Assembly (NCBI GenBank): GCA_033557465.1
Contig: CM066041.1
Span: 158,943,532 to 159,007,531 of the forward strand
Source: Ichthyophis bannanicus
Taxonomy: Eukaryota; Chordata; Amphibia; Gymnophiona; Ichthyophiidae
Length of the DNA stretch: 64,000 bases
Reading direction: 5' to 3'
The translations under genes and the position numbers were made by a program. Positions within the stretch are counted from its first letter, which is position 1; each line of letters opens with the position of its first letter. Of this stretch, positions 49,916-59,321 are shown piece after piece. The notes under the pieces were generated by a model. It saw nothing but the letters and a program-made list of their open reading frames with translations. It searched no databases and was not told the origin of the DNA.

Positions 49916-52756
49916 TTACACGCTGAGTGAAAAAATATTAGTCTTAAATAGTTTACCCTGTAGCTTCATTGCATGTCCCCTAGTCTTTCTATATTCTGAT
50001 AACGTAAACAATCGATCTACATTTACCCGTTCCACTCCGTTCATTAATTTATAGACTTCTATCATATCTCCCCTCAGCCGTCTCTTTTCCAGGTTAAAGA
50101 GCCCTAACCTTTTTAGCCTTTCTTCATAGGAGTATCCTTCCATCCCCTTTACCATTTTGGTGGCTCTTCTCTGTACCTTTTCTAAAATCGCTATATCCTT
50201 TTTAAGATACGGCGACCAGAATTGCACACAATATTCAAGGTGCGGTCTCACCATGGAACGATATAGAGGCATTATAATATCTTTTGTTTTATTTTCCATT
50301 CCTTTCCTTATCATACCTAGCATTCTATTTGCTCTCTTGGCCGCCGGTGCACACTGGGCCGAGGGTTTTAACATGGTATCCACAATGACGCCTAAATCTT
50401 TTTCCTGGGTGGAGGTTCCTAATGTGGAACCTTGCATCGTGTAACCATAGTTTGGGTTGTTCTTCCCTAGGTGCATAACCTTGCACTTGTCCACATTACA
50501 TTTCATCTGCCATTTTGATGCCCAGTCTTCCAATTTATCAAGATCCTCTTGCAATTTTTCACAATCCTCTTCGGTTTTAACAACTTTAAATAGTTTTGTG
50601 TCATCTGCAAATTTGATAACCTCACTCGTTATTCCACTTTCCAGGTCATTTATGAATATGTCAAAAAGCAGCGGACCCAGCACAGATCCCTGGGGTACAC
50701 CACTATTCACCTTTCTCCATTGGGAAAATTGGCCATTTAGCCCTACCCTCTGCTTTCTATCTTTTAACCAGTTCCTGATCCACAATAGTACACTGCCTCC
50801 TATCCCATGACTCTTTAGTTTTGCCAAAAGTCTTTGATGAGGGACCTTGTCAAAGGCTTTCTGAAAGTCCAGATACACAATATCAACCGACTCACCTTTG
50901 TCCACCTGTTTATTCACTCCTTCAAAAAAACATAACAGATTACTAAGACAAGATCTTCCTTGTCTAAAGCCATGATGGCTGTCTCCCATTAGGTTGTGAC
51001 TATCTACATGCTGAGTAATTTTATTCTTTATGATGGTTTCTACCATTTTTCCTGGTACTGACGTCAGGCTCACCGGTCTGTAGTTTCCCGGATCACCCCT
51101 GGAACTCTTTTTAAAAATTGGTGTTACATTGGCGATCCTCCAATCTTCAGGTATTAGAGATGATTTTGATGATAGTTCACAGATTACTGATAGCAGTTCT
51201 GCAATCTCATATTTCAGTTCTTTCAACACCCTTGGATGTATACCATCCGGCCCAGGTGATTTGCTACTCTTCAGTTTCTCTAATAGTTGTAAGACATCTT
51301 CCCGATGTATCGATATTTCCTTCAATTCTTCCACACCTTTAAATACCACTTCAGTCATGGGTAACATCCCTACATCTTCCTCAGTAAAGAACGAAGGAAA
51401 GAATTCATTCAGTCTCTCCGCTATCGCCTTGTCGCCTCTTAGTGCTCCTTTAACCCCTTTATCATCTAATGGACCAACTGACTCTCTCACAGGTTTTTTG
51501 CTACGAATGTACTTGAAAAGGTCTTTATTTCGCGTTTTTGCTTCCACAGCAAGCTTCTTCTCAAATTCTCTCTTTGCCTGCCTTATCAATGTCTTGCATT
51601 TGACTTGCCAGTGCTTGTGCTGTTTCCAGGTTTCGTTGTTTGGCTCTTTTTTCCATTTCCTGAAAGATGCTTTTTTGGCAACAGCCTCTCTGACCTCACC
51701 TTTAAACCATGCTGGCAGTTTTTTGGACTTCCTTCCACTTTTCTTAAAGCGTGGAATACAGCTGGTCTGGGCTTCCAAGATAGTATTTTTCAACACCACC
51801 CAAGCTTGATGTACGTCTTTAACCTTCGCATCTGCTCCTTTTAGTTTTTTCTTAACAGTTTTCCTCATTTTATCATAGTCTCCCTTTCGAAAGTTAAAAG
51901 GTAGTACTGTGGATTTCCTTACTATCCCTCCTCCACTAATTAAATCAAAGGCGATCATGCTATGATCACTCTTGCCAAGTGGCCCCAACACCCTTATCTC
52001 TTGCACTAGATCTGGTGTTCCACTAAGGACTAGGTCTAATATGGCTTTCCCTCTGGTCGGTTCATAAACCAGCTGCTCCAAGAAACAGTCATTTATTTCA
52101 TCTAGGAACTTTATCTCCCTAGCATGTTCTGAAGTGACACTGACCCAGTCGATACCGGGGTAATTGAAATCACCCATTATTATTACTGCGCTGTAACTTT
52201 TGTTAGCTTCCTTGATTTCTTTGAGCATTTCATCATCCATGTGGTCATTCTGGCCAGGGGATCGATAGTACACCCCCACTGCCATCGCCTTCCCCCTTTT
52301 ATATGGAATTTCAATCCATATAGATTCTACAGCAGATTTTGTTTCCTGCAAAACTTTAATCCTTTCTGAGTCAATGCCCTCTCTAACATAGAGCGCAACC
52401 CCTCCACCAATTTGATCAGCTCTATCATTACGATATAGTTTGTACCCAGGTATTACAGTGTCCCACTGGTTGTCCTCCTTCCACCATGTCTCTGATATTC
52501 CAATCACATCTAACCTTTCATTTAGTGCTATATATTCTAACTCTCCCATCTTATTCTTTAGACTTCTAGCATTTGCATACAAGCATTTTAGAGAATGTAT
52601 TTTATTCATGTTAATTTGGCTATTGTTAGACATGGGTAAATTGGGATCTTTAAGCTCTGTCTGCTCCATACTTGAGGGCATTTGGGCTACTTTACTCTTT
52701 TGTGGAACCTCTCTGCTTTTGGTAGTATCCTTCAAGGATACATTCTTCCGAACCAT
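49916..52756 (-). CDS. CR1 ORF2 protein (endonuclease-RT)
   Basis: 946 codons. Endonuclease, about residues 55-280: LKCLYANARSLKNKMGELEY, IGISETWWKED, GGGVALYVREG, IIMGDFNYPGIDW, KSDHSMIAFD. RT, about residues 480-760: SKSPGPDGIHPRVLKELKY, YRPVSLTSVPGKMVETIIKN, HHGFRQGRSCLSNLLCFFE, VYLDFQKAFDKVPHQR (motif A), NSGVPQGSVLGPLLFDIFIN (motif B), KFADDTKLFKVV (motif C). The stop comes early: ten bases are missing near 49940 relative to the fragment at 40101, so about 40 conserved C-terminal residues fall out of frame. It starts 35 bases after ORF1 ends. Activity cannot be judged from sequence. Confidence 0.9.
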   Translation of the reverse strand: MVRKNVSLKDTTKSREVPQKSKVAQMPSSMEQTELKDPNLPMSNNSQINMNKIHSLKCLYANARSLKNKMGELEYIALNERLDVIGISETWWKEDNQWDTVIPGYKLYRNDRADQIGGGVALYVREGIDSERIKVLQETKSAVESIWIEIPYKRGKAMAVGVYYRSPGQNDHMDDEMLKEIKEANKSYSAVIIMGDFNYPGIDWVSVTSEHAREIKFLDEINDCFLEQLVYEPTRGKAILDLVLSGTPDLVQEIRVLGPLGKSDHSMIAFDLISGGGIVRKSTVLPFNFRKGDYDKMRKTVKKKLKGADAKVKDVHQAWVVLKNTILEAQTSCIPRFKKSGRKSKKLPAWFKGEVREAVAKKASFRKWKKEPNNETWKQHKHWQVKCKTLIRQAKREFEKKLAVEAKTRNKDLFKYIRSKKPVRESVGPLDDKGVKGALRGDKAIAERLNEFFPSFFTEEDVGMLPMTEVVFKGVEELKEISIHREDVLQLLEKLKSSKSPGPDGIHPRVLKELKYEIAELLSVICELSSKSSLIPEDWRIANVTPIFKKSSRGDPGNYRPVSLTSVPGKMVETIIKNKITQHVDSHNLMGDSHHGFRQGRSCLSNLLCFFEGVNKQVDKGESVDIVYLDFQKAFDKVPHQRLLAKLKSHGIGGSVLLWIRNWLKDRKQRVGLNGQFSQWRKVNSGVPQGSVLGPLLFDIFINDLESGITSEVIKFADDTKLFKVVKTEEDCEKLQEDLDKLEDWASKWQMKCNVDKCKVMHLGKNNPNYGYTMQGSTLGTSTQEKDLGVIVDTMLKPSAQCAPAAKRANRMLGMIRKGMENKTKDIIMPLYRSMVRPHLEYCVQFWSPYLKKDIAILEKVQRRATKMVKGMEGYSYEERLKRLGLFNLEKRRLRGDMIEVYKLMNGVERVNVDRLFTLSEYRKTRGHAMKLQGKLFKTNIFSLSV

Positions 52757-52791
52757 CCGCTCTTGGGCGACTGTCGGCTTTCCCTTAATAT

Positions 52792-53712
52792 CTAGTTTAA
52801 AAGCTGCTCTCTCTCCTTTTTAAAGGTTAATGCCAGCAGCCTGGTTCCATCCCGGTTAAGGTGAAGCCCATCCCTTCGGAAGAGCCCCTCCTTTCCCCAG
52901 AATGTTCCCCAGTTCCTAACAAATCCAAAGCCCTCATCTCTGCACCATTGTCTCATCCACGCATTGAGACTCCGGAGCTCTGCCTGCCTTTTGGGTCCTG
53001 CGCGTGGAACAGGAAGCATTTCGGAGATTGCTACCCTGGAAGTTCTGGATTTCAACTTCCTACCTAAAAGCCTAAATTTTGCCTCCAGAACCTCCCTACC
53101 ACATTTTCCTATGTCATTGTTACCGACATGTACCAAGACAGCAGACTCCTCCCCAGCATTATCTAAGACCTTATCTAGGTGGCGCATGAGGTCCGCTACC
53201 TTCGCACCAGGCAGGCATGTTACCAGGCGATCCTCACGTCCACCAGCCACCCAGCTATCTACATGCCTAATGATCGAATCACCAACTATAACGGCTGTCC
53301 TAACCCTTCCCTCATGGGCACATGGCCCTGGAGAAACTTCCTCGGTGCGAGAGGGTTTTACATCACCTGGAGGACAGGTCCTAGTTACAGGATCACTTCC
53401 TGCCACACCAGGGTGATGCTCTCCTGTCACGTGACCTCTCTCCTCCATGGCAACAGGGGTGCTGCCAGACTGGAGGTGGGACATCAGGACTATATCCCTG
53501 TAGGTCTCGTCTATGTACCTCTCTGTCTGTCTTATGTTTTCCAAGTCTGCTACTTTAGCCTCTAGAGAACGGACTTGTTCCCTGAGAGAAAAGAGCTCCT
53601 TGCACCTAGTGCACACGTAAGACCTCTCACCAACTGGGAGAAAATCATACATGTGACACTCAATGCAAAAGACTGGAAAGCCCCCATCCCGCTGCTGGAC
53701 TGCTGTCTGCAT
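52792..53712 (-). CDS. CR1 ORF1 protein (zinc finger plus esterase-like domain)
   Basis: 306 codons from MQTAVQQRDGG. Residues 16-40 hold a Cys4 finger (CIEC...CTRC). Residues 43-70 look like a short coiled coil (LREQVRSLEAKVADLENI). Residues about 140-305 form an SGNH-type esterase-like domain: VIVGDSIIRHVDSW (Ser), VLVHVGNNDIGKCG (usually GTND; Thr to Asn here) and RRDGLHLNRDGTR (Asp and His). ORF1 proteins of CR1-like LINEs are known to carry esterase domains and may bind lipid or RNA. The plus copy keeps the Thr, so the Asn is a private change. Confidence 0.85.
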   Translation of the reverse strand: MQTAVQQRDGGFPVFCIECHMYDFLPVGERSYVCTRCKELFSLREQVRSLEAKVADLENIRQTERYIDETYRDIVLMSHLQSGSTPVAMEERGHVTGEHHPGVAGSDPVTRTCPPGDVKPSRTEEVSPGPCAHEGRVRTAVIVGDSIIRHVDSWVAGGREDRLVTCLPGAKVADLMRHLDKVLDNAGEESAVLVHVGNNDIGKCGREVLEAKFRLLGRKLKSRTSRVAISEMLPVPRAGPKRQAELRSLNAWMRQWCRDEGFGFVRNWGTFWGKEGLFRRDGLHLNRDGTRLLALTFKKEREQLLN

Positions 53713-54447
53713 CTTAGTTTTAAGTTTGTGTCTAGATCTTTAAGTTCTTACTTACTAGGGGTTGCTATGGGTATTTATACCAATAAAACTGTACCTAATA
53801 CGTTTAATATACCTTGTACACCTGAAGCTTAATTAATCTCAGGTCCTTAGTGTATGACTGATTTGGGTAATGAGCTTCACCTGAAAGCACGTCCTGTCTT
53901 TTAAGATGTGTATGTACCTATAAAGCTATGATTATCCCAGGGGAGGGTGGGCGTGGGGAGGGAGGGAGGGAAATAACACTTATCAAAAGAGGACTGCTAC
54001 ACAGTACCCTGTCTTGTGCTGCTGAGGTAAGCTAAATTCTGATTTGATTTAAATTATAGCCCTTAGCTGCTGCTAGGCTCTAACTTCTTATGAAATTTAA
54101 ACTACAAGCTCTCTGCTGGGTACTAAATTTAACAAGAAAGCTCTCTTCTGTGTGTTAAATTTAAACTAAAAGTACTTTGCTGTTACTTGGCCCTGAGTGA
54201 CTATTAAATTTAAACTACAAGCTCTCTGCTGGGTATGAAATGTAACCAGAAAGCTCTCCTCTGTGTTTTAAATTCAAACTTTAATTGCTGCTACTAGGCC
54301 CTAACTGATCCAACAAAAAACAGTGGGTTCACAGATTAAGTAGCTTTAATACAAAGAATTCTTTTTAGAAAATTACCAGAAGTATATACTCACAGTTGCA
54401 GATTTCTCTCCAAAAGTAACAGTCCCCCTTTCTAGTCCTTCAAGACA
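53713..54447 (-). promoter_or_regulatory. CR1 5' UTR with internal tandem repeats
   Basis: Contains two to three imperfect copies of a roughly 120-base unit at 54040-54300 (CTACAAGCTCTCTGCTGGGT, AGAAAGCTCTC, AAATTTAAAC). Tandem repeats in LINE 5' UTRs often act as internal promoters; that is inference here. Confidence 0.6.
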
Positions 54448-55124
54448 AGAGGAGAGAATGGGAGAGAGAGGAAGTGGCATGATGGAAGTGAGAGTGAGGT
54501 TCCTTCAGTGAGAGTGGAGATGGCTGAATGACAGGAAGAAAATGGTAAAGCTCAAGGGCAGATGATAACATAGAAAACAAAACGGTAGGGGAGGTGAGGA
54601 CAGTAAGGAGTGGGTAATGAAAAGTAGGGCCATGGATTTGTCAGAAAGATGGGAAAGATTAGGAAGAGTTAACATCAAGAACACAAAGTGATATGGAGCC
54701 ATAGGAGAGGGAGAAGAGGAGAGAATGCAAATCAAAGGAGATACAGTGGAGAGGGAGGAGAAAGTCCTAGTAGGTGCAGGTGCATCTGAGTAATTGCATC
54801 AATGAACAGAGGAAGGCTATGAAAGAATGTTAAGCCAGGGTGGGAGGGGGTAATAAAGTGTTGAGAAGGGAGACAGCACTACAGAGAGCAGGAGCTGGGT
54901 AAAGGACTGACAAAACAGAAACATAGACAGAACAATAAATAACAAGCTAGATACTAAACAGGCACAGGAAAACGCCTGAGCAGAGGCTTGAAATGAGGGT
55001 GCTCTCACCAAATAGGAACCTCCAAATGAAGGGTCAGCAGCTCATGTGCTCAGAGGAAAGATTCTGAATAAAACCCCAGCAGAGGGAGGGGCTGGCCAAG
55101 TGCTGAAGGCAAGTAAATGGAAGT
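54448..55124. other. Unassigned purine-rich region
   Basis: AG-rich sequence with no gene. Bases 54845-54990 are repeated, with changes, at 55432-55590 (TAAAGTGTTGAGAAGGGAGA, GAGAGCAGGAGCTGGGTAAA), so a segment was duplicated or two copies of an unknown repeat lie here. Confidence 0.55.
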
Positions 55125-55395
55125 GCCTTAGTAATCTTTATTTAATTTCTTTATATACTGCCCATGCAAAAAGGCGGTTTAGAGCGGTTTACAAATGCCA
55201 CAAGCAGATGGTGGCTATATTCCCTCGTTCCTAAAGGGCTCACAACCTACATGCGTACCTGAGGCAACGAAGGGTTAAGTGGCTTGCCCAAGGCCACAAG
55301 GAGCGCCTGTAGGACTAGAGACACCAGTCCCTCCGGCCCAAGATTACTGTCCCTGAGCGGAAATCGAACCCCCGGCCTGAGGTAACTTGAGGTAA
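55125..55395 (-). mobile_element. CORE-type SINE, second copy
   Basis: Minus orientation. It shares AAGTGGCTTGCCCAAGGCCA, CACAAGGAGC and the CAGTCCCTCCGGCCCAAG block with the SINE at 44995. A box B-like GGAAATCGAACC (inverse) is near 55359. The head is truncated at about 55395 and box A is missing. The 3' part resembles TTTATATACTGCCCATGC with no long (AAAT)n. It separates the two copies of the local direct repeat. Confidence 0.75.
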
Positions 55396-55589
55396 ATGTG
55401 CAGTCAGATAGTACTAGTCAGAAAACAGAGGCAATAAAGTGTTGAGAAGGGAGACACAGCACTGCAGAGAGCAGGAGCTGGGTAAAGGGCAGACAGAAGA
55501 TAGGACACACAGACAAAACAAATATAGACAGAACAATAAACAACACATTAGATTCTAAAGAGGCAGAGGAAAATGCCTGAACAAGGCAT

Positions 55590-56227
55590 TTCATGAAGAC
55601 TTGAGGTGTTGAGACTAGGCCAAAGGTCAGTCCTCTGTACTGGAAGTGTTTCCCCCCCCCCCCCAAGGATGAATCAGAGATACTACCTGTAAGTGGGTAT
55701 AAGCATCCTTCAGATCCTGGGAGGATAGCCAATCTCCTTTCTGAAGATAAGGGAATAGGGTGCACAGAGAAATCATTCTGAACTTTTCTTCGACTATGTA
55801 CATGTTCAGATCTCTGAGGCAGAGAATGGGATGGCATCCCCTCATTTTCTTGGGGATCAGGAAATACCGGGAATAAAATCCTCACTCTCTTTGCTCTGGC
55901 GGCACTAACTCAATCGCAAGATCTGCCAAGAAGGTGATGATTTCTCTGAAGTCCTGATGCAGAGGGTCAATAGAATGAGCCCTCGCGGGGGCAATTTGGA
56001 GGAATGTCGAATAGATGTAATTTGTAACCATTCTGGATAATTTGCAGACCCGAAGTGTCTGAGGTTATAAGGGTACATCTTTGGGTAAAAAGAGTGAGCC
56101 TCCCTCAGACATGAAAGTTTTCCATTGTGGTTACTGGTAGATTGGCTATGTTCTGCTGGAACCAGTTAAAACATCGCCCCAGGTTTTGGCTCAGGAGCAG
56201 GTTGGGGCTTCTATGCTTCTCATGCCA
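55590..56227 (-). pseudogene. DIRS F reverse transcriptase fragment (lineage 2)
   Basis: MRILFPVFPDPQENEGM-like and, in other frames, RDLNMYIVEEKFRMISLCTL, PYLQKGDWLSSQDLKDAYTH (motif A) and FQYRGLTFGLVSTPQVFMKC. It stops at about 55590 in the direct-repeat segment, before the YLDD motif. Frame shifts throughout. Confidence 0.75.
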
Positions 56228-57275
56228 TGATTGTGGCTAAGGAGCCGGCTTTTATTGGGAAGTTTGGGGTTCAGGAAAGTAGCTACATCTACAAGAGCAA
56301 TAAGTCTTTTAATGTGAGCCACCTTGGTACCTCCTGCGGTAGGAGGCCAGCTCAGACGTGCGCCCTGAAAGATTTCAGAGTGACAGGCTGCTTTTCAATG
56401 AAGTCAGCCTTCTCTTCGACTTGTTCTCTGAAGAGATTCTCCCTACGGCATGGCATGTCAGCAAGTTTATCCTGCACTGATTGTTCTAGGCCTGAGGACC
56501 GGAGCCAAGATAGTCTCTGGGTGCCAATACCAATGGAAGAAGCTCTTGATGCCGTTTCGAAGATATCAGATACCATAGATTGCCCAGACCATGAACTTCA
56601 AGCAGTTCTTGACGTGACCCACTAGGGAATGACAGTGTTCCAATTTCTCTGGAGGGAGATACTGGGACAGATCAGTTAGGCCACATATGTCTTTTAGAAA
56701 CATGCCCAATGTAGAGCTGGGTAAGAGCAAACAAACAAAACGCATATTGGGAGTACTTAACATTCACACATATATAAGATAATAGCTTTGACAAAGAACT
56801 TCCACCACTAATCTAAATAAATGTCACTACTTCTATTAATTCCTTACAGCATTCTGCCTGAACAGCAACAGCCATCCAAAGAATTTACATTCCAAAAATC
56901 TATTTTTCCAACAATTGTGTTGGAACCAGAGGCAACAATTATATTGGAAAAAATAGATTTTTGGATTTAAATTCTTTGGATGGTTGTTGCTCTTCAGGCA
57001 GAATGCTGTGAGAAAGGAATTATTAGAAGTAGTGATATTTATTTAGATTAGTGGTGGAAGTTCTTTGTCAAAGCTATTATTTTATGTGTGTGTGACTGGG
57101 GTTTTATTTGGTGCGAGAGCTGGTAAGAGGCCATATGAGAAATAAGCACAGAACTCAGAAAAAAAACCTTCTCCCAAAAGAGTCCAATATCTGAATTTCC
57201 TTCCCTGGCGGCACAGAGGAATGAGCGACCTCATAAGGGCAGATTTGACCACCAAGGAATGAGGAAGCTGGGAAA
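56228..57275 (-). pseudogene. DIRS F gag, C-terminal and central part
   Basis: From the right: SQLPHSLVVKSALMRSLI (57275 leftwards), WTLLGEGFF, then the foldback insertion, then STLGMFLKDICGL, FETASRASSIGIGTQ, LEQSVQDKLADMPC and RENLFREQ. All match gag of element G. The right end meets element G at 57276; the next upstream residues reappear at 62957-63055. Confidence 0.75.
56728..57115. mobile_element. Foldback element, 388 bases
   Basis: Arms at about 56765-56918 and 56934-57094 are near-perfect inverse copies, for example AGCTTTGACAAAGAACTTCC against GGAAGTTCTTTGTCAAAGCT. The loop is about 15 bases and the outer ends are TA/TG-rich. It is flanked by AGAGCTGGGTAAGAG (56713-56727) and AGAGCTGGTAAGAG (57116-57129), a duplication of about 14 bases. 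It lies within DIRS F gag. Non-coding; class unknown. Confidence 0.85.
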
Positions 57276-57465
57276 GCACAGTTACTTATCTGTAACAGGT
57301 GATCTCTGGGAACAGCAGGAATAAGTCTTCATATGGGTTTCGTCGGTACCGACGGAGCCTGCGCGGGAATGCTCCCCAGCGTCCAGTAAGAAAGCTTTTG
57401 GGAGCATCCCACAGCGCCTGCGCGCTGCCTTCCGGCCTTTCCCAACCGCCTCTCTCCAGTTCGCG
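57276..57465. repeat. DIRS G left (3') terminal repeat
   Basis: Inverse of 62790-62956. Contains the palindrome CGTCGGTACCGACG (57344) and a stem GGGAATGCTCCC/GGGAGCATCCC. The outer edge on the minus strand reads CAGATAAGTAACT, where the internal complementary region has CAGGTAAGTAACT. Confidence 0.9.
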
Positions 57466-57546
57466 TTTTAAAGCTGAGACAAAGAGAGAGAGAGAGGAAA
57501 GGAAAGATAGATAGAGAGATACAACTCCTAAGGGAGGTGGGTGGGT

Positions 57547-57646
57547 TGTGAAGACTTATTCCTGCTGTTCCCAGAGATCACCTGTTACAGGTAAGTAACT
57601 GTGCTATCTCCAGGAACAAGCAGGAATGAGTCTTCACATATGGGGA
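57547..57646. repeat. DIRS G internal complementary region
   Basis: GTGAAGACTTATTCCTGCTG ... ACAGGTAAGTAACTGTGC inverts the left edge. TATCTCCAGGAACAAGCAGG ... CTTCACATATGGGG inverts the right edge. The junction lies near 57605. Confidence 0.9.
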
Positions 57647-57759
57647 CTCCCTAGCTGCAGATGCCAGGGAGAAACCCCAGGTTGTGTGTCCTTGAAAAGG
57701 ACTCTACCTCCCCCCATGGATCTCTGGCATCCGACCAGGGAAGGTGGGTAGGAGTTGAT

Positions 57760-59321
57760 TAGGAATGGAACAGGTGTTTGAGAACAGCCTGACCAAATGA
57801 GGCATCCTGGCGGGAGTCCTTGTCCAAACAGTAATGGGCTGTGAAGGTATGAACCGAGGCCCAGGTGGCCGCTCAACAGATTTGGTCGATGGACACAAAG
57901 TTTAGATGAGCCATTGAGGCTGCCATGGCTCTCACATTGTGAGCTGTGACATGGCCCTCCAGAGAAATGTTCCTACTCTGGTAGGCGAAAGAAATACACT
58001 GAGCAATCCAGTTGGACAGTGTTCTCTTAGAGACTGGAAGTCCTAAATGAGAAGGATCAAAAGCAACAAAGAGTTGAGAAGACTTTCTATGTTGCTGTGT
58101 TCTTTGTAAGTAAAAGGCGAGAGCTCTCTTACAATCCAAGGTATGGAGATTCCTCTCTGCATTTGATGCATGAGGTCCCGGAAAAAAGACAGGTAAATAT
58201 ACCTCTTGGTTCAGATGAAAAGGTGAGACCACTTTAGGCATAAAGTGTGGATTGGTCCTGAGGACTACCTTATCATGATGGAACCTTGTATAAGGAGGAT
58301 TAGCCACCAAAGCTTGCAACTCACTGATGCGGTGTGCTGAGGTGACTGCAATGAGAAAAATAACTTTCCAAGAAAGGAATTTCAAGGAGGTGGTGGCTAA
58401 AGGTTCAAAGGGTGGCTTCATAAGCTGGCCAAGAACCAGGTTTAAGTCCCATGCCACTGGAGGTGGTCTAATGGGAGGTTTAGTTAAAAGAAGGCCTCTC
58501 ATGAATCTTGCTATAAGAGAATGAGAGGAAATAGGTTGTCCATTGAGAGGCTTGAGGGATGCTGCAATAGCACTCAAATGGACTCTTACTGAATTCGTTT
58601 TCAGACCTGCATGGGATAGATGCAGGAGATACTCTAGTAGAGAATTCAGAGGTATTGCAAGAGGGTTTAGACATTTCCCTGAACACCAAATGGTAAATCT
58701 TTTCCATTTGAAAGCATAGGAACGTCTAGTAGAAGGCTTTCTAGAGGCATGAATAACATCTCTGACTTGCTGAGAGAGATGAAAATCTTGAAGGTCTAGG
58801 CCCTCAGCAACCAAGCCCTGAGATGGAGTGACTGGGGGTTTGGGTGCCACAAAGTTCCCTCTTCCTGGGACAGAAGGTCTGGTGCAGAGCCCAAGTCCAG
58901 GGAAAGAGCTTGAGAGAGATGCAGAAGTAGAGGGTACCACACTTGGCGTGGCCAATGTGGTGCTATGAGGATCATGGTCCCTTGATCTCTCTGAAGCTTG
59001 AATAGTGTTTTGGGAATTAGGGGAATTGGTGGAAAGGCATAAAGGAAGTCTTGACCCCAGTGAAGGAGGATGGCATCCTTGGCCTAAACTCCCTGACACG
59101 GAATTCTGGAACAGAACCGGGGAAGTTTGGCATTCCACGGACTTGCAAAGAGGTCTATGTCCGTGGTTCCCCAAATTTGAAAAATCCTGGCTACCTGGTC
59201 CATGTGGAGGGACCACTCGTGTGGAAGCAGAACTCGACTGAGTCTGTCCGCCCAAGAGTTTTGAATACCTGGAAGATATACTGCCAGGAGATTGATGTGA
59301 TGCTCTCTGGCGAAGGCCCAC
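57760..59321 (-). pseudogene. DIRS G tyrosine recombinase with one stop before the catalytic Tyr
   Basis: An open frame from 59321 to 57873 covers the end of the RT overlap, then STRRSYAFKWKRFTIWCSGK, LKTNSVRVHLSAIAASLKPL, AWDLNLVLGQLMKPPFEPL, TSAHRISELQAL (first Arg), HDKVVLRTNPHFMPKVVSPF and GHVTAHNVRAMAASM (His, second Arg). A TGA follows SIDQIC at 57873. The same frame then continues as AATWASVHTFTAHYCLDK with the Tyr. Lineage 1 copies have CGA-type Arg at the stop position, so a CpG transition is likely. The true start is uncertain. Confidence 0.85.

Larger units (their letters stand above)
49626..54447 (-). mobile_element. Full-length CR1 LINE, minus strand
   Basis: About 4.8 kb with a repeat-containing 5' UTR (54447-53713), ORF1 (53712-52792), ORF2 (52756-49916), a 3' UTR and a 3' end of three TTATGTTC octamers (49627-49651, inverse). 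Octamer 3' ends without poly(A) are a CR1 feature. Both ORFs are open over nearly their whole length. It is the best preserved autonomous LINE of the window. Confidence 0.9.

Noticed and set aside
47977..51844. Open frames of 190-230 codons antisense to CR1 ORF2 (for example 47977-48561 minus and 51129-51809 plus)
   Set aside because: They mirror each other because the two CR1 copies are inverted, and they lie opposite a well-supported RT; no protein family fits.
54390..54445. Possible host exon with donor GTGAGTAT on the minus strand
   Set aside because: The same sequence starts the older CR1 copy at 40862, so it is the 5' end of the CR1 element.
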